Positions 26,116 through 35,449 of a DNA stretch of 64,000 bases are shown here, in pieces; within the stretch, counting starts at the first letter, position 1, and each line of letters begins with the position of its first letter. This stretch comes from Streptomyces sp. DH24 (GTDB lineage: Bacteria > Actinomycetota > Actinomycetes > Streptomycetales > Streptomycetaceae). The DNA is taken from NCBI RefSeq assembly GCF_029813775.1, contig NZ_JARVKW010000004.1, forward strand, positions 62,001-126,000, given 5' to 3'. The notes beneath the pieces are model-generated. The model was not told where the DNA came from, did no database searches, and saw only the letters and a list, made by a program, of their open reading frames with translations. Both the position numbers and the translations under genes were made by a program.

Positions 26116-27287
26116 CCACGACCGACATGAGGGATGCACGGTCCGAGGACGCCGTCGGCACGGACGAGGGGCTGCTCCGACAGATCGCCAGCGCCCTGGC
26201 GTGCCTGTCCCGGCAGAGGACGGTACCCAACCCGGTCTACCCGGCGAAGGTGCAGAACGCGTACAACCGCCTCGTCCTGCACTGCCTGCGCCGGGGCGAC
26301 GAACCGCCGGGCAGCGTGCCGCAGATGGTCCGCTGGGCTTGTGAACGGCCGCTGATCGAGTGGCCGTTGGAGCTGCCGCCCGAGAACTTTCCGGGCACGG
26401 CCCTGCTCGTCGATCCGGAGACCCGGCTGCCGCACCAGCTGTGCCTGGAGTGGGAGGTGAGCGCGGCCGACCCTGCCGCCGAGCTCTTCGAGAACGAACG
26501 CATCCGGGAAGCACTCGCCGTGTGCCGTGCGGCCAAGGCCCCGCAGACCTACACCGCGTTCCGGGCCCTGCTCACCTCCAGGCCCGTGCTGACCGGCGCC
26601 GAGCTGGCACTGCTCGGCGGCGATCCCGACTGCGGAATGCTGCTGCACGACGTGATCAAGCGCTGCTACGAGCCCGTACCCGCCTCGTACCTGCGGCGCG
26701 GCACATACCGGCAGTGCGCTCGCTGCCGCTGCCTGATGGTGCCGCTGCTGCACGGCGGCCACCGCTGCGAACTGGACCGGTGCCGCCGCGACGGCACTTC
26801 GGACGACGGCACGCCGCTCCGTGCCGACAAGGGCGGAGTCTTCCAGCTCAGCCGCCCCCTGCGGATGTTCATCACCAGCCCCGGGCTCGCGGAGACCGAT
26901 CTGCAAACCGCCCTGGAGAAGAAGTTCGGAATCACCGCCGAGATGTGGCCCAACTACGACGCGTACGACCTGCGCGTCCCCCTGCCGGGGCGACGGCACT
27001 GGGCGGTGGACGTCAAGGACCGGGTGAACCCCGTTCTCCTGGCGCGCTCCCTCACGCCGTTCAGGAACGAGCCGCCGTACGACCGGGCCTTCCTCGTCGT
27101 GCCCCGCTACCGCTTCCGTGACAACGAGGCGTACGGGCGGCAGTTCCGCCGCAACCTGCCGGAGGACCTGGCCGATCGGGTCACCCTGCTGGACGACCGG
27201 GCCTTCCTGCGGCTGGTCGCCGATGAGATCTCCACCCCACGTGACAAGGCGGGGGACCCGCGTACCGAAGGAGGACGCCGTGCGTGA
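26112..27287 (+). CDS. pPIWI-RE system restriction endonuclease (pPIWI_RE_Y plus REase)
   Basis: This 391-residue protein starts at a GTG overlapping the previous stop. The helical N-terminal region (about 15-195, with YPAKVQNAYNRLVLHCLRRGD) fits the pPIWI_RE_Y module. A zinc-ribbon-like C202-x2-C205-x-C207...C219-x4-C224 follows. The C-terminal REase-fold domain has E269, D286 (YDAYDLRV) and D300-V-K302 (WAVDVKD), the PD-(D/E)XK triad. Burroughs, Iyer and Aravind (2013) described pPIWI-RE loci as three genes: this type of REase, a DinG-like helicase and the PIWI protein, in the order seen here. It is predicted to cut DNA once the helicase/PIWI complex has found its target. It overlaps the helicase gene by 8 bp. 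Confidence 0.82.
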   Translation: MTTTDMRDARSEDAVGTDEGLLRQIASALACLSRQRTVPNPVYPAKVQNAYNRLVLHCLRRGDEPPGSVPQMVRWACERPLIEWPLELPPENFPGTALLVDPETRLPHQLCLEWEVSAADPAAELFENERIREALAVCRAAKAPQTYTAFRALLTSRPVLTGAELALLGGDPDCGMLLHDVIKRCYEPVPASYLRRGTYRQCARCRCLMVPLLHGGHRCELDRCRRDGTSDDGTPLRADKGGVFQLSRPLRMFITSPGLAETDLQTALEKKFGITAEMWPNYDAYDLRVPLPGRRHWAVDVKDRVNPVLLARSLTPFRNEPPYDRAFLVVPRYRFRDNEAYGRQFRRNLPEDLADRVTLLDDRAFLRLVADEISTPRDKAGDPRTEGGRRA

Positions 27288-30200
27288 CCGCAGAGGATGG
27301 CACCGGCGCTGCTCGCCGCAGCAGCTCACCGAGGTGTGGCCGGCGAACCTCGGCAGCTTCCGCCCCGGTGACCTTCTCGACGTCGAACTGGGCCTGTACC
27401 TCCTGGAGGACGTGACGCCCACCCGCACGGCCGCCGATGTCTGGCCGCTGCTGGGCGGTTACCCGTACAGCGAGGTGTTCGGAGACGTCCGCACCGACGA
27501 ACAGCGGCTGCGCGTTCTGCGCGCCCGCCACTATCTGTGGGACATGCGGCGACGGCACGCCTGGTCGGAGGCGCTGACCGACTACCTTGAGGTCCCCCAG
27601 CACCTGCGCGGATACGACATCGACGGACCCGGCTCCGTACCGCGCCGTCGGGAGCCGTCGCGCGCCGCACGCCGTTTCGAGATCTTCGAAGAACTGCTCT
27701 GCACCCCTCCGCGGTTCGCGACGCGGTCCATTCCGTTCGCCGAGGAGGGAGAGCACACCTTCCGGGTGCAGGACCGTACCCACTCCGTGGTGTTCGACGA
27801 GGAACTGCTGACGGACACCCTGCCGCGCGCCCACGCGCTTGACGCACCACCGGCCGGGCGTGGAGAGCCCGTCGACGTCACCTGGGAAGAGCTCGAGAAG
27901 GCCGCCGACGCGATGGACGCCGTCGAGGCGACGGCACCGGAGGGGGCGCGGGGCGGCTGGGCCGGGCGGCTCCGGCGGGTGAAACTGCTCGTGCGCGACG
28001 CGGAACTCGGCCGCTTCACCGAGCAGGGACGGCTGAGGATCGACCGGCTGCTGCACCTCGTGGGGATGGTGGGAGCCGGCAAGTCCACCCTCCGGGACAT
28101 CCTGACCTACCACCTCGTGACCCGGACACCCCGCCGGGTCACCATCGTCGTCGGCGACGTGGCCGAGACGCTCGCCGTGGTGGAGCAGTTCGACCGGCTC
28201 GGTGTGCGGGCGGCGCCGATCCTCGGGCACTCCACCAGGGAGCGCAACATCAACCGGCTGCACCGCCGCACCGCCATGGCCGGCGCCGCCACCATGCTCG
28301 GGCACGACCACGCGGGCTTCGCCTACCTCAGCAGCGCCTGTCCCGTCGACGTGCTGCGCGGCCTGGAGGCCCGCCACCCGCTCGGCGTCCGTGAAGCACC
28401 GTGCATCACGCTGTACACCGTCCCCGAGCAGGAGGCCACGGACGGCGATCCCCTCCTCGACGAGCGGTACAGCACGCAGCGTGACGCACAAGGCCCGAAG
28501 CCGCAGCGGAGACTGTGCCCGTTGTGGAACCGCTGTCCGCGCCACCGCGGGGCTCGTGATCTGGTCGACGCACAGGTGTGGGTCGCCACCCCGGCCGGTC
28601 TCGTGCACAGCTCCGTCCCGCTGCACCAGCACCAGGAGCAGCTCCGGTACCTCGAACTCGCGTGCCGACTCAGCGACCTGATCATCGTCGACGAGGCAGA
28701 CCGGGTCCAGATGCAGCTCGACACGGCCTTCGCGCCGGCCAGCACTCTGGTGGGCAAGGCCCCGAACTCCTGGTTCGACGAGGTCGCCGTCCACAAGTTC
28801 CAGCAGATGGCCCGGGACGGCCGGCTCCAGCTGTCCGCCCGTGACGTCGACGACTGGACCAACGCCGTCAACACGGTCAGCGCCGCCACCGACCGCCTCT
28901 TCGCCCTGCTCGTCAAGGACGACAAGCTCAGGAGGTGGATCAGCGTCGACTACTTCAGTGCCTTCACCCTCCACAACCTGCTGCTGGACAGCTGGTTCCC
29001 GGGGCGGAAGGAGGGCGAACGCCCGCCTGCGGCGGCCCGGACGCTGGACGGTGCGCTCGGCCGGTTCCGCGACGACCCGCTGCACGAGCAACAGAGCACG
29101 GGAGACGACGATGAAGTGACACCCTTGGTGAACACCTTCGTCCACCTCGCCCTGGAACTCCTCCACGCGCCCCAGGGAGCACGGACGCGTGAGAGGCTGC
29201 GCGACACCCTCACCGACATCGTCGGAGACGACAGCACGGTGCTCGCGGACGCCGACCTCCAGGCCCGGCGCTTCGAGTTCACCTTGCTCCTTTCCGCTCT
29301 GCACAGCCGCCTCGACTTCATGACCACGCTGTGGCCGCGCGTCGAGGCCGCCCTCAATCTCGAGAGCGCCTCGAACGTGCTCTCCCGCAGGCCCCCCAAG
29401 GACTACGAGGCGGTCATCCCCGAGTCGCCCATGGGTAACGTGCTCGGCTTCCAGTTCCGCCACGACGACCGTGAGCGCGATGGTGACCGAAGTGGTGAAC
29501 TCCGCTTCTTCCACTGCAACGGCGTGGGCCGCGAACTGCTCATGCGGCTCGGTGACCTGTGCGCCGTGGACGGCCGCCCGGGCCCGCACGTCCTGCTCAT
29601 GTCCGCAACGAGCTGGGCGGGCACGTCGAGCAGGTACCACGTGCACGCCGACGTCGGTGCCGTTCTGCGTCCTCACGACGAGGAAGTCGAAGCCGTCCTG
29701 GGCAGCGAGTTCCGCAAGGAGTTCTTGTACTGGCCCGGAAACGACCGGCCCAAGCCGCTGCGCCTGTCCGGCTGCGACCCCGAAGAACGGCCACAGGCCC
29801 TTCTGCACATGCTGCACCAGCTCGCGGTGCCCGACCGGAGTCTGCCAGACGCCGAGAGCATGCTGGACGCCGAGCTGAAGGAGATCGACGATCCGGACCG
29901 CCGCCGCATCCTGTTGCTCGTCGGCAGCTACGACGAGGCACGTCGTGCCGCCGAGTACCTCAACCAGATCCCCGAGTGGAACGGCCGCGTCACCCGACTC
30001 GTGTCCGACGACGCGGACTCCGACACCGCCTGGAGCCGGCTGCCGGAGGACGCCGCCGCATGGACACTGCCCCGCGGTGACGTGAAGGCTTTCCCCTCGG
30101 TCGGCGGCGACATTCTCGTCGCGCCGCTGCTCGCCGTGGAGCGGGGACACAACATCGTCCTGCGCGATGGCAAGGCGGCCATCGGCACGGTCTACTTCCT

Positions 30201-30717
30201 GGCACGCCCACACCCTCGGCCCGATGACATCGCGCTTGCCATCCAGTCCATCAACGACTGGGCAGTACGCCAACTCCGTGATGCTGAGGGATCCTTCAGG
30301 CAGAACGCGCTCGCCGCCGCCACCCCCGACCAGGCGGCTGTGGCGTTCCGCAGCCGCGCACGCCGTCAGTGGAACCGCTTCCTCACTCGGCGGCTGGCCT
30401 GGTCCAGCCTGCGGGACGAGGAGAAGACGGCGTTCACCTGGGACCAGCTCGTCGTCATGTGGCAGGTCATCGGTCGTCTGGTGCGCGGCGGCGTGCCGGC
30501 CCGGGTGGTCTTTGTCGACGCGGCTTTCTCTCCCAGAGAAGCCGGATTCGAGGACACGGACACCCCCGACACCAGCCTGCTGGCGAGCATGCGTGAGGTG
30601 CTCGCCCCCTTCTTCGAGGACGGGAACACGGCGGAGCGGCACCTTGCCCCGATTGACAAGTCCCTGGTGCGTGAGCTGTACGAACCGCTCTACCGCGCCC
30701 TGGTGGACATGGGCTGA
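27280..30717 (+). CDS. pPIWI-RE system DinG-like SF2 helicase (pPIWI_RE_Z)
   Basis: The GTG at 27280 has GAAGGAGG 5 nt upstream and overlaps the REase stop. It gives 1145 residues. The first 230 residues correspond to the pPIWI_RE_Z module. Walker A is GMVGAGKST at about 262-270 and motif II is VDEADRVQ near 470. Between them lie cysteines at about 353 (SACPVD), 374 (APCITL), 412 and 418 (CPLWNRC). That is the place and number of the Fe-S cluster ligands in XPD/DinG helicases. Late motifs include LLMSATSWAGTSSRYHV and VMWQVIGRLVRGG (motif VI). DinG-type enzymes unwind 5'-3' and favour D-loops, R-loops or RNA-DNA hybrids, which suits a PIWI partner. Its stop is 84 bp before the PIWI gene. Confidence 0.85.
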   Translation: MRDRRGWHRRCSPQQLTEVWPANLGSFRPGDLLDVELGLYLLEDVTPTRTAADVWPLLGGYPYSEVFGDVRTDEQRLRVLRARHYLWDMRRRHAWSEALTDYLEVPQHLRGYDIDGPGSVPRRREPSRAARRFEIFEELLCTPPRFATRSIPFAEEGEHTFRVQDRTHSVVFDEELLTDTLPRAHALDAPPAGRGEPVDVTWEELEKAADAMDAVEATAPEGARGGWAGRLRRVKLLVRDAELGRFTEQGRLRIDRLLHLVGMVGAGKSTLRDILTYHLVTRTPRRVTIVVGDVAETLAVVEQFDRLGVRAAPILGHSTRERNINRLHRRTAMAGAATMLGHDHAGFAYLSSACPVDVLRGLEARHPLGVREAPCITLYTVPEQEATDGDPLLDERYSTQRDAQGPKPQRRLCPLWNRCPRHRGARDLVDAQVWVATPAGLVHSSVPLHQHQEQLRYLELACRLSDLIIVDEADRVQMQLDTAFAPASTLVGKAPNSWFDEVAVHKFQQMARDGRLQLSARDVDDWTNAVNTVSAATDRLFALLVKDDKLRRWISVDYFSAFTLHNLLLDSWFPGRKEGERPPAAARTLDGALGRFRDDPLHEQQSTGDDDEVTPLVNTFVHLALELLHAPQGARTRERLRDTLTDIVGDDSTVLADADLQARRFEFTLLLSALHSRLDFMTTLWPRVEAALNLESASNVLSRRPPKDYEAVIPESPMGNVLGFQFRHDDRERDGDRSGELRFFHCNGVGRELLMRLGDLCAVDGRPGPHVLLMSATSWAGTSSRYHVHADVGAVLRPHDEEVEAVLGSEFRKEFLYWPGNDRPKPLRLSGCDPEERPQALLHMLHQLAVPDRSLPDAESMLDAELKEIDDPDRRRILLLVGSYDEARRAAEYLNQIPEWNGRVTRLVSDDADSDTAWSRLPEDAAAWTLPRGDVKAFPSVGGDILVAPLLAVERGHNIVLRDGKAAIGTVYFLARPHPRPDDIALAIQSINDWAVRQLRDAEGSFRQNALAAATPDQAAVAFRSRARRQWNRFLTRRLAWSSLRDEEKTAFTWDQLVVMWQVIGRLVRGGVPARVVFVDAAFSPREAGFEDTDTPDTSLLASMREVLAPFFEDGNTAERHLAPIDKSLVRELYEPLYRALVDMG

Positions 30718-30801
30718 CGGCCTCCGTCACCGCACCGCATCCGCGACGTGTCCGCGTCGCGTCCGAACACTTCACGCCTTGCCCCGAGGAGAAACGGCAC
30801 C

Positions 30802-33672
30802 ATGGCCTACCGGTACAACCGTCCGGCGGCGTACCTGCCCGACCCGGCACAGGGACCCTTCGTCGTCCCGATGCACACTCTCTCCCTGCCTGCTCACTGG
30901 GAGGAACCACTCCTGCGCCTCTACCACGGCGGAATGACCGAGGGGCAGGCCGAGCGACGGCGCCGCGTACCCACAGCGGCTGTCAACCAGCTGATGCGCG
31001 CCACCGCGCCGGACATCGTCACGGTCGACTCCACGGCACGGTTCGGTTCGGAGAACCCCTGGCTGTACTGCCAGGACGCGTACCCGATGGCGGTGACGAA
31101 CCTCTACATCGCCACCTGGCTCAAGAGCCTCCCGCGCGATGCCGGCGATCCTGAGACCGCGCCCCTGCTGATGAACTGCTTTCGTGACCTCGACACCGCG
31201 GCTCTCAGCTGGCGGCCCGGCAGGGTCGACCTCCTCGAGCAGAAGGTGTCGCCTGGAGGAACCGCTCTGCCCGCGCCCCACGTGTACCGGTTGCTTCCCG
31301 ACGTCCTCGCCGAAAGGATCGCGCGCCAGGGACCGTACGAACACCACGGACAGCAGCTGTCGTTCCGACAGGTCGCCGGCCGCACGGGGGCCAGGGGGCA
31401 GGGAAGCGGGGGCGCCGAGCTGATGTCGAACGTGATCGAGTACGTACCCGGGCGGCGCGGTGGCGGCGACGGCAAGTCGGCCTATTACGCGGCGACCCTC
31501 CGCATCACCGTGCGCACCGTTCCCTTCTCACCCGTCCCGCGCGTCCACGTGGCCGCCGGCGTGCGTCGGTTCGTCACCGGCAAGGTCTACATGCCGTACG
31601 GCAAGGGCGTGTCCGCGTACCTGCTCCCGGACGACTCCCTCGTCCACGACGGCCCGCAGCCGCAGCGTTTCGCCGTCGCCATGCTGGAGTGGAAGAACGG
31701 CACCACGGACTGGCGTCAGGGCGGAGCAGAAGGAATGCTCGCCGGGATCAGCGCACTCGACGCACTGCCGTCCCCGGACCGGCTGGTGAAGGAGGCCGAC
31801 CACTGGATCCACGGCCGGGACGGCATCCGGATCGCGATCGGGCACCAGGCGGCCATGGGCAGGCACACGATCGGCACCGGACTGATGCCCAGTGAACGCC
31901 GACGGCTGATCGAGTGGGCGGAGCAGGCGATCGCTCCCGAGTTCGTCTCCGTTCCGAAGCTCGAGCGCAGCGCGTACGCGCGGCCGCCCAAGAAGCAGCT
32001 CAAGAAGCTGCCGTCCATTCCCAAGAACATGGAAGAGAAGGATCCCGAAGAGCGCGCGGTCATCCTGGACCAGCGTGAGCTGAACGCGGCTCACAACGCT
32101 CAGGTTCTGCGGGCACGCCTGGCCGAAGCTCTCGAAGGGGAAGACCTCACCGCGGTCGTGCTCCACCAGAACGACGCCATCCGCGATCAGATGATCGCAG
32201 CGGCGGAGACTGGGCTGGGGCTGGCCGGGCACCGGCGTGAGCAGGGTCCCGATACCTGGGTGTGGGAGGCGAAGGAGCTGACCGTCCGGCTGCACGCGCG
32301 GCCACTGGGCGCTCTCGGTGCACCGCTGGGAGGCGACGGCGTGCCGCGCCGGGGGCAGGAACACGACAAGGCCATCGAGGAGCGCCGTATCGGTGTCGCG
32401 CGTGCCATGGCCGCCCTGCGGGAAGCCGTCCCCGGGGTGCGGGTGGCCTTCGTGGAGCTCGACGGGCAGGATGCCTTCCGCCACGCCAAGCGACGGACCG
32501 ACCCCAAGCACGCGATCCGCCTCGGCTGCGCGGACGCAGGCCTGGTGACCCAATTCATCCGTCCACCGGAACCGGAAGCGGAGACGGAGGAGGCTCTCGC
32601 CGATGCAGGTCTGCGTGCCGCCGCGGCCTGGTCGGACGGCCTGCGCCAGACTGGCATGCGGCTGGTGCCTCAGCACACGCTCGGTGACACGCTCATCCCC
32701 GCAAACCTGAACCAGGTGGCCTTCCACCTCGTGGAACGCCGCCTTGACGGGCCCACGGGCAAGCAGCAGTTCACGCCGATCGCGGTGCTCATCCGACCAG
32801 GCGCGAAATGCGTGCTGGGCAAGTCGGCCGACATGCACGCATGGGTGCCGTACCCCGAACTCCTCAAGTCATTGACGGGAAGGGTCGAAGGCAGGAAGAA
32901 CAGCGCGGAGCAGTCGGCCCTCATGGCGGCCTTCGTCAAGAAGACCCTCGCGCAGCTGCGCAGTACCCCGACGCTCGTTCTGACCCACGCCCAGGACGTC
33001 CGGAAGCGCTGGCCATGGCTGAGGAACGACGGGCTGGAACGGGACAGGCTCGGCCTCGACGGGGGTCCCCTTCAGCGGATCGGTCTGTACGGCAAGCAGC
33101 TTCGTATCGTTCGGATCGCCGATGGCAGCCGGGACGAAACGGCACAGTGCTGGGCCGAGGCGGAGGAACTCTCTCCCAAGTTGGAGGGCCAGCAACGTGG
33201 GGGCATCGCGATGGGGCTGTGGCGGCCCGGAGTGCGGGGTGACTCGGACCGCGTCTTCTACAGCACGACCGGCAAGTCCGGCTCGCAGCCAAATCTCACC
33301 AACGACGACGCCAAACTCACTCCGCACACCAACGCCTCGGGCAACAACGCCTACCGGCCGACGGCGAACGCCTGGAATCCGGACCTCCTCGAACTGACCG
33401 TTGCGTGCCTTCAGCCCGGTGACGATGCGGAGGCATGGGCCGCATTCGTCCACCAGCAGCGTTTCAGCGAGGACTACCGTGCTGGTCGCGAGGGGTTGGC
33501 TCTGCCCTTGATCCTCCATCTCGCGCGACTCGCGGACGATTACGCTCTGCCTCACGAGATCGAGGAGGCTTTGGACCCGACGGAGCCCCAGGCTGCGGCC
33601 GCGCCGGACGACGCTCTGTCGGGCCAGCTGGCCTTCGACTTCGACCTCGGTGACGGGGATGACGACGAATGA
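30802..33672 (+). CDS. pPIWI-RE protein (PIWI/Argonaute-like)
   Basis: The ATG at 30802 follows GAGGAG by about 10 nt and gives 956 residues, a normal length for the family. The N-terminal 390 residues fit the pPIWI_RE_X (DUF3962) region, followed by a MID-like segment and a C-terminal RNase H-fold PIWI domain from about 560. The family is named for a conserved Arg and Glu in the PIWI domain; YRPTANAWNPDLLELTV near 852-868 shows this R...E pattern. Also typical is the strand WLRNDGLERDRLGLDG, with RVFYSTTGKSGSQPNLTN. The protein is predicted to hold a nucleic-acid guide or RNA-DNA hybrid and to direct the REase and helicase encoded just upstream. No PAZ domain is evident. Acidic C-terminal tail. 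A strong hairpin follows the stop. Confidence 0.85.
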   Translation: MAYRYNRPAAYLPDPAQGPFVVPMHTLSLPAHWEEPLLRLYHGGMTEGQAERRRRVPTAAVNQLMRATAPDIVTVDSTARFGSENPWLYCQDAYPMAVTNLYIATWLKSLPRDAGDPETAPLLMNCFRDLDTAALSWRPGRVDLLEQKVSPGGTALPAPHVYRLLPDVLAERIARQGPYEHHGQQLSFRQVAGRTGARGQGSGGAELMSNVIEYVPGRRGGGDGKSAYYAATLRITVRTVPFSPVPRVHVAAGVRRFVTGKVYMPYGKGVSAYLLPDDSLVHDGPQPQRFAVAMLEWKNGTTDWRQGGAEGMLAGISALDALPSPDRLVKEADHWIHGRDGIRIAIGHQAAMGRHTIGTGLMPSERRRLIEWAEQAIAPEFVSVPKLERSAYARPPKKQLKKLPSIPKNMEEKDPEERAVILDQRELNAAHNAQVLRARLAEALEGEDLTAVVLHQNDAIRDQMIAAAETGLGLAGHRREQGPDTWVWEAKELTVRLHARPLGALGAPLGGDGVPRRGQEHDKAIEERRIGVARAMAALREAVPGVRVAFVELDGQDAFRHAKRRTDPKHAIRLGCADAGLVTQFIRPPEPEAETEEALADAGLRAAAAWSDGLRQTGMRLVPQHTLGDTLIPANLNQVAFHLVERRLDGPTGKQQFTPIAVLIRPGAKCVLGKSADMHAWVPYPELLKSLTGRVEGRKNSAEQSALMAAFVKKTLAQLRSTPTLVLTHAQDVRKRWPWLRNDGLERDRLGLDGGPLQRIGLYGKQLRIVRIADGSRDETAQCWAEAEELSPKLEGQQRGGIAMGLWRPGVRGDSDRVFYSTTGKSGSQPNLTNDDAKLTPHTNASGNNAYRPTANAWNPDLLELTVACLQPGDDAEAWAAFVHQQRFSEDYRAGREGLALPLILHLARLADDYALPHEIEEALDPTEPQAAAAPDDALSGQLAFDFDLGDGDDDE

Positions 33673-33677
33673 AGCTT

Positions 33678-33723
33678 CCCGCTGAGGAGTCGAGGGAGTC
33701 TCACCCCTCGTCTCCTCAGCGGG
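33678..33723 (+). terminator. Terminator of the pPIWI-RE operon
   Basis: A long stem pairs CCCGCTGAGGAG with CTCCTCAGCGGG. An inner CGAGGG/CCCTCG helix continues it around a small loop. It begins 5 nt after the stop codon. It is among the strongest hairpins in the window. Confidence 0.75.
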
Positions 33724-33764
33724 TAAGGCCCTACTACCTCAGGGGCGTAGGTGCGGGTTAATAA

Positions 33765-33776
33765 ATGCATATGCAT
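33765..33776. promoter_or_regulatory. AT-rich 12-bp palindrome
   Basis: ATGCATATGCAT is a perfect palindrome inside an unusually AT-rich 25-bp patch (TTAATAAATG...). It lies between two terminators at the right edge of the defence island. It could be an operator, a promoter element or an integration/recombination relic. Nothing further supports a choice. Confidence 0.3.
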
Positions 33777-33884
33777 GCTCTCGGGGAGTGATCTTGCGGG
33801 CCGCGGGAACCTCAACATCAATTGGTCCTGTTGTGCCTGGTCAAGGGAACTCGTGAACGTCCCACTCACTCTCAGTAACACAAG

Positions 33885-33912
33885 GGTCCCGACCGCGAGG
33901 TCGGGACCTTTT
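33885..33912. terminator. Rho-independent terminator
   Basis: GGTCCCGACC and GGTCGGGACC pair perfectly around GCGA and are followed by TTTT on the plus strand. It also stands 27 bp past the end of the leftward esterase gene, so it probably works in both directions. What it ends on the plus strand is unclear, because the pPIWI-RE operon already has a terminator 160 bp upstream. Confidence 0.75.
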
Positions 33913-33938
33913 GCGTGGGGCCCAGGAGGGGCCGGGTC

Positions 33939-35381
33939 TCACATGCCGACCACCGTGACCACCTCGTGGCACACCGTGTACGGGCGTTCCGCCTCGACCT
34001 GCAGGACCCAGGTTCCCTCCGCCGCCGTGAGCTCGGCGATCACGTCACCCGTGCCGTCGGGCACCAGGGTCACCGGCTTGATCTCCGCGGCGGTGCGGCC
34101 GGGCGGGAGGAGTCGGGCCCGCAGCGTGGTCCCGGTGACCGTCGGGCCGGTCGCCCGCACCTCGAACGGTTCGCCGGCCGGCGCGATCTCGGGCACCTCG
34201 ACGCCGAACGCCGTGTCGCCCGACAGCATGCCGCGCATCGGCCTGTTCCGGCGGATCGCGGCGAGCTGGTGCCGCAGGGACTCCGCGCCGGCCATCCCGG
34301 TGTGACGTTCACCGTTCCACAGCGCCTGGTCCTCGCTGTCCAGCACCCAGCGGGCGGCGGCCGAACCGCTGGGCACCGTGCCGTCGCCGCTCCACTCCTG
34401 GTGGTTGTCGAAGTGCGTGGGGAACTCCAGGGAGCCGTCCACGCCGACCTTCACTCCGTGCACGGTGGGATGGGCCCGGCCGGCGAAGCAGTGGACGCGG
34501 TAGGGGGGTTCGGCGAGGCCGGCCTGGTGGTGCTCCCAGGCGTCGTCGATGTCCCGGTGGAAGGCGAACGCCTCGTCGACGAGATCCGTCGGAAGGTCGG
34601 GCACCGGCATGCCGGTCAGCAGGCGCCGGGCCCGGTCGCCCTCCTCCAGGGCCGCCCGGTAGACGGGCAGCAGCTGGGCGACCGAGGGGAAGGTGCGGGC
34701 GAGTCCGGCCAGCCGTTCGTTGACCGACAGCACACGGTCGAGGACCCTGGTGGCCAGGGTCCCGGTGTCCAGGGCGTGCCCGGTGAGGACGCGAATGGCC
34801 TTGGCGGCGCCTTCGAAGGGTGTGCCCAGCGTGACCAGCGTCCGGGTGGTTTCCCGGCCGCCGAGGCACTCCAGGTAGTAGCGGGCGACCAGGCCGCCCA
34901 TGGAGTGGCACATGAGGACGACCCGGGGCGGGTCGTCGTGTGCTTCGGGGTGGACGGAGGGGGCGACCTCCCGCCAGGCGCCCAGAGCCATCTGCACGCG
35001 TGCCTTGAGGCGCCGCGCGGTGAGGCGGTTCGACAGCCGCCAGTCGTAGGGGAAGACCAAGTACTGCAGGGGATGCAGGTGCTGCCCGGCCGGGCCGGTG
35101 TCGTCCCAGCCCAGGGCGGCCCGTACGTCGGGATACCCCAGGCACGCCAGCAGACCGGGGAACGCCTCCGGTCCTTTGAGCAGCCCCGCGGCCTCCAGGG
35201 CGTAGGGGCCCTCCGGTTCCTCGTCGCCGATGCCCGGCGGCAGCATCAGGCCCTCGACGGCCCTGCCCGGCCTGCGCAGACTCAGCAGCGCCTGTTTCGA
35301 CTGGTTCCAGACGTCCTTGCCCTCGCGGGTCAGACGCGTGCCGAGGATTCCCGGCACGAAGACGACCAGGTCGTGGTTCAT
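33939..35381 (-). CDS. LCAT/PGAP1-like alpha/beta-hydrolase (lipase or acyltransferase)
   Basis: This 480-residue alpha/beta-hydrolase has no signal peptide. The oxyanion region is VVFVPGILGT at 6-15. The nucleophile is S160 in LMCHSMGGLVARYY. The acid is in SGDGTVPSG and the His in ERHTGM, all in the order of the LCAT-like lipase family. A C-terminal beta-rich segment (about 390-480; VRATGPTVTGTTLRARLLPPG) looks like an appended sandwich domain. It lies 68 bp downstream of the caspase-NACHT gene on the same strand, so it is probably co-transcribed. In such a setting it could be a membrane-lipid-attacking effector or a processing enzyme. That role is inferred only from position. Confidence 0.75.
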   Translation of the reverse strand: MNHDLVVFVPGILGTRLTREGKDVWNQSKQALLSLRRPGRAVEGLMLPPGIGDEEPEGPYALEAAGLLKGPEAFPGLLACLGYPDVRAALGWDDTGPAGQHLHPLQYLVFPYDWRLSNRLTARRLKARVQMALGAWREVAPSVHPEAHDDPPRVVLMCHSMGGLVARYYLECLGGRETTRTLVTLGTPFEGAAKAIRVLTGHALDTGTLATRVLDRVLSVNERLAGLARTFPSVAQLLPVYRAALEEGDRARRLLTGMPVPDLPTDLVDEAFAFHRDIDDAWEHHQAGLAEPPYRVHCFAGRAHPTVHGVKVGVDGSLEFPTHFDNHQEWSGDGTVPSGSAAARWVLDSEDQALWNGERHTGMAGAESLRHQLAAIRRNRPMRGMLSGDTAFGVEVPEIAPAGEPFEVRATGPTVTGTTLRARLLPPGRTAAEIKPVTLVPDGTGDVIAELTAAEGTWVLQVEAERPYTVCHEVVTVVGM

Positions 35382-35449
35382 GCTTGCGTACTCCGCCTTC
35401 TTTTCGTTCCGACGGGCCCCGGCCCGTCTTTCGTCCCCGGTTCACGGGA

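Noticed and set aside
33780..33884. Possible tRNA or attachment site at the right edge of the island
   Set aside because: No cloverleaf, TTCGAAT-type loop or CCA end could be fitted, and no matching direct repeat was found at the left side of the window.
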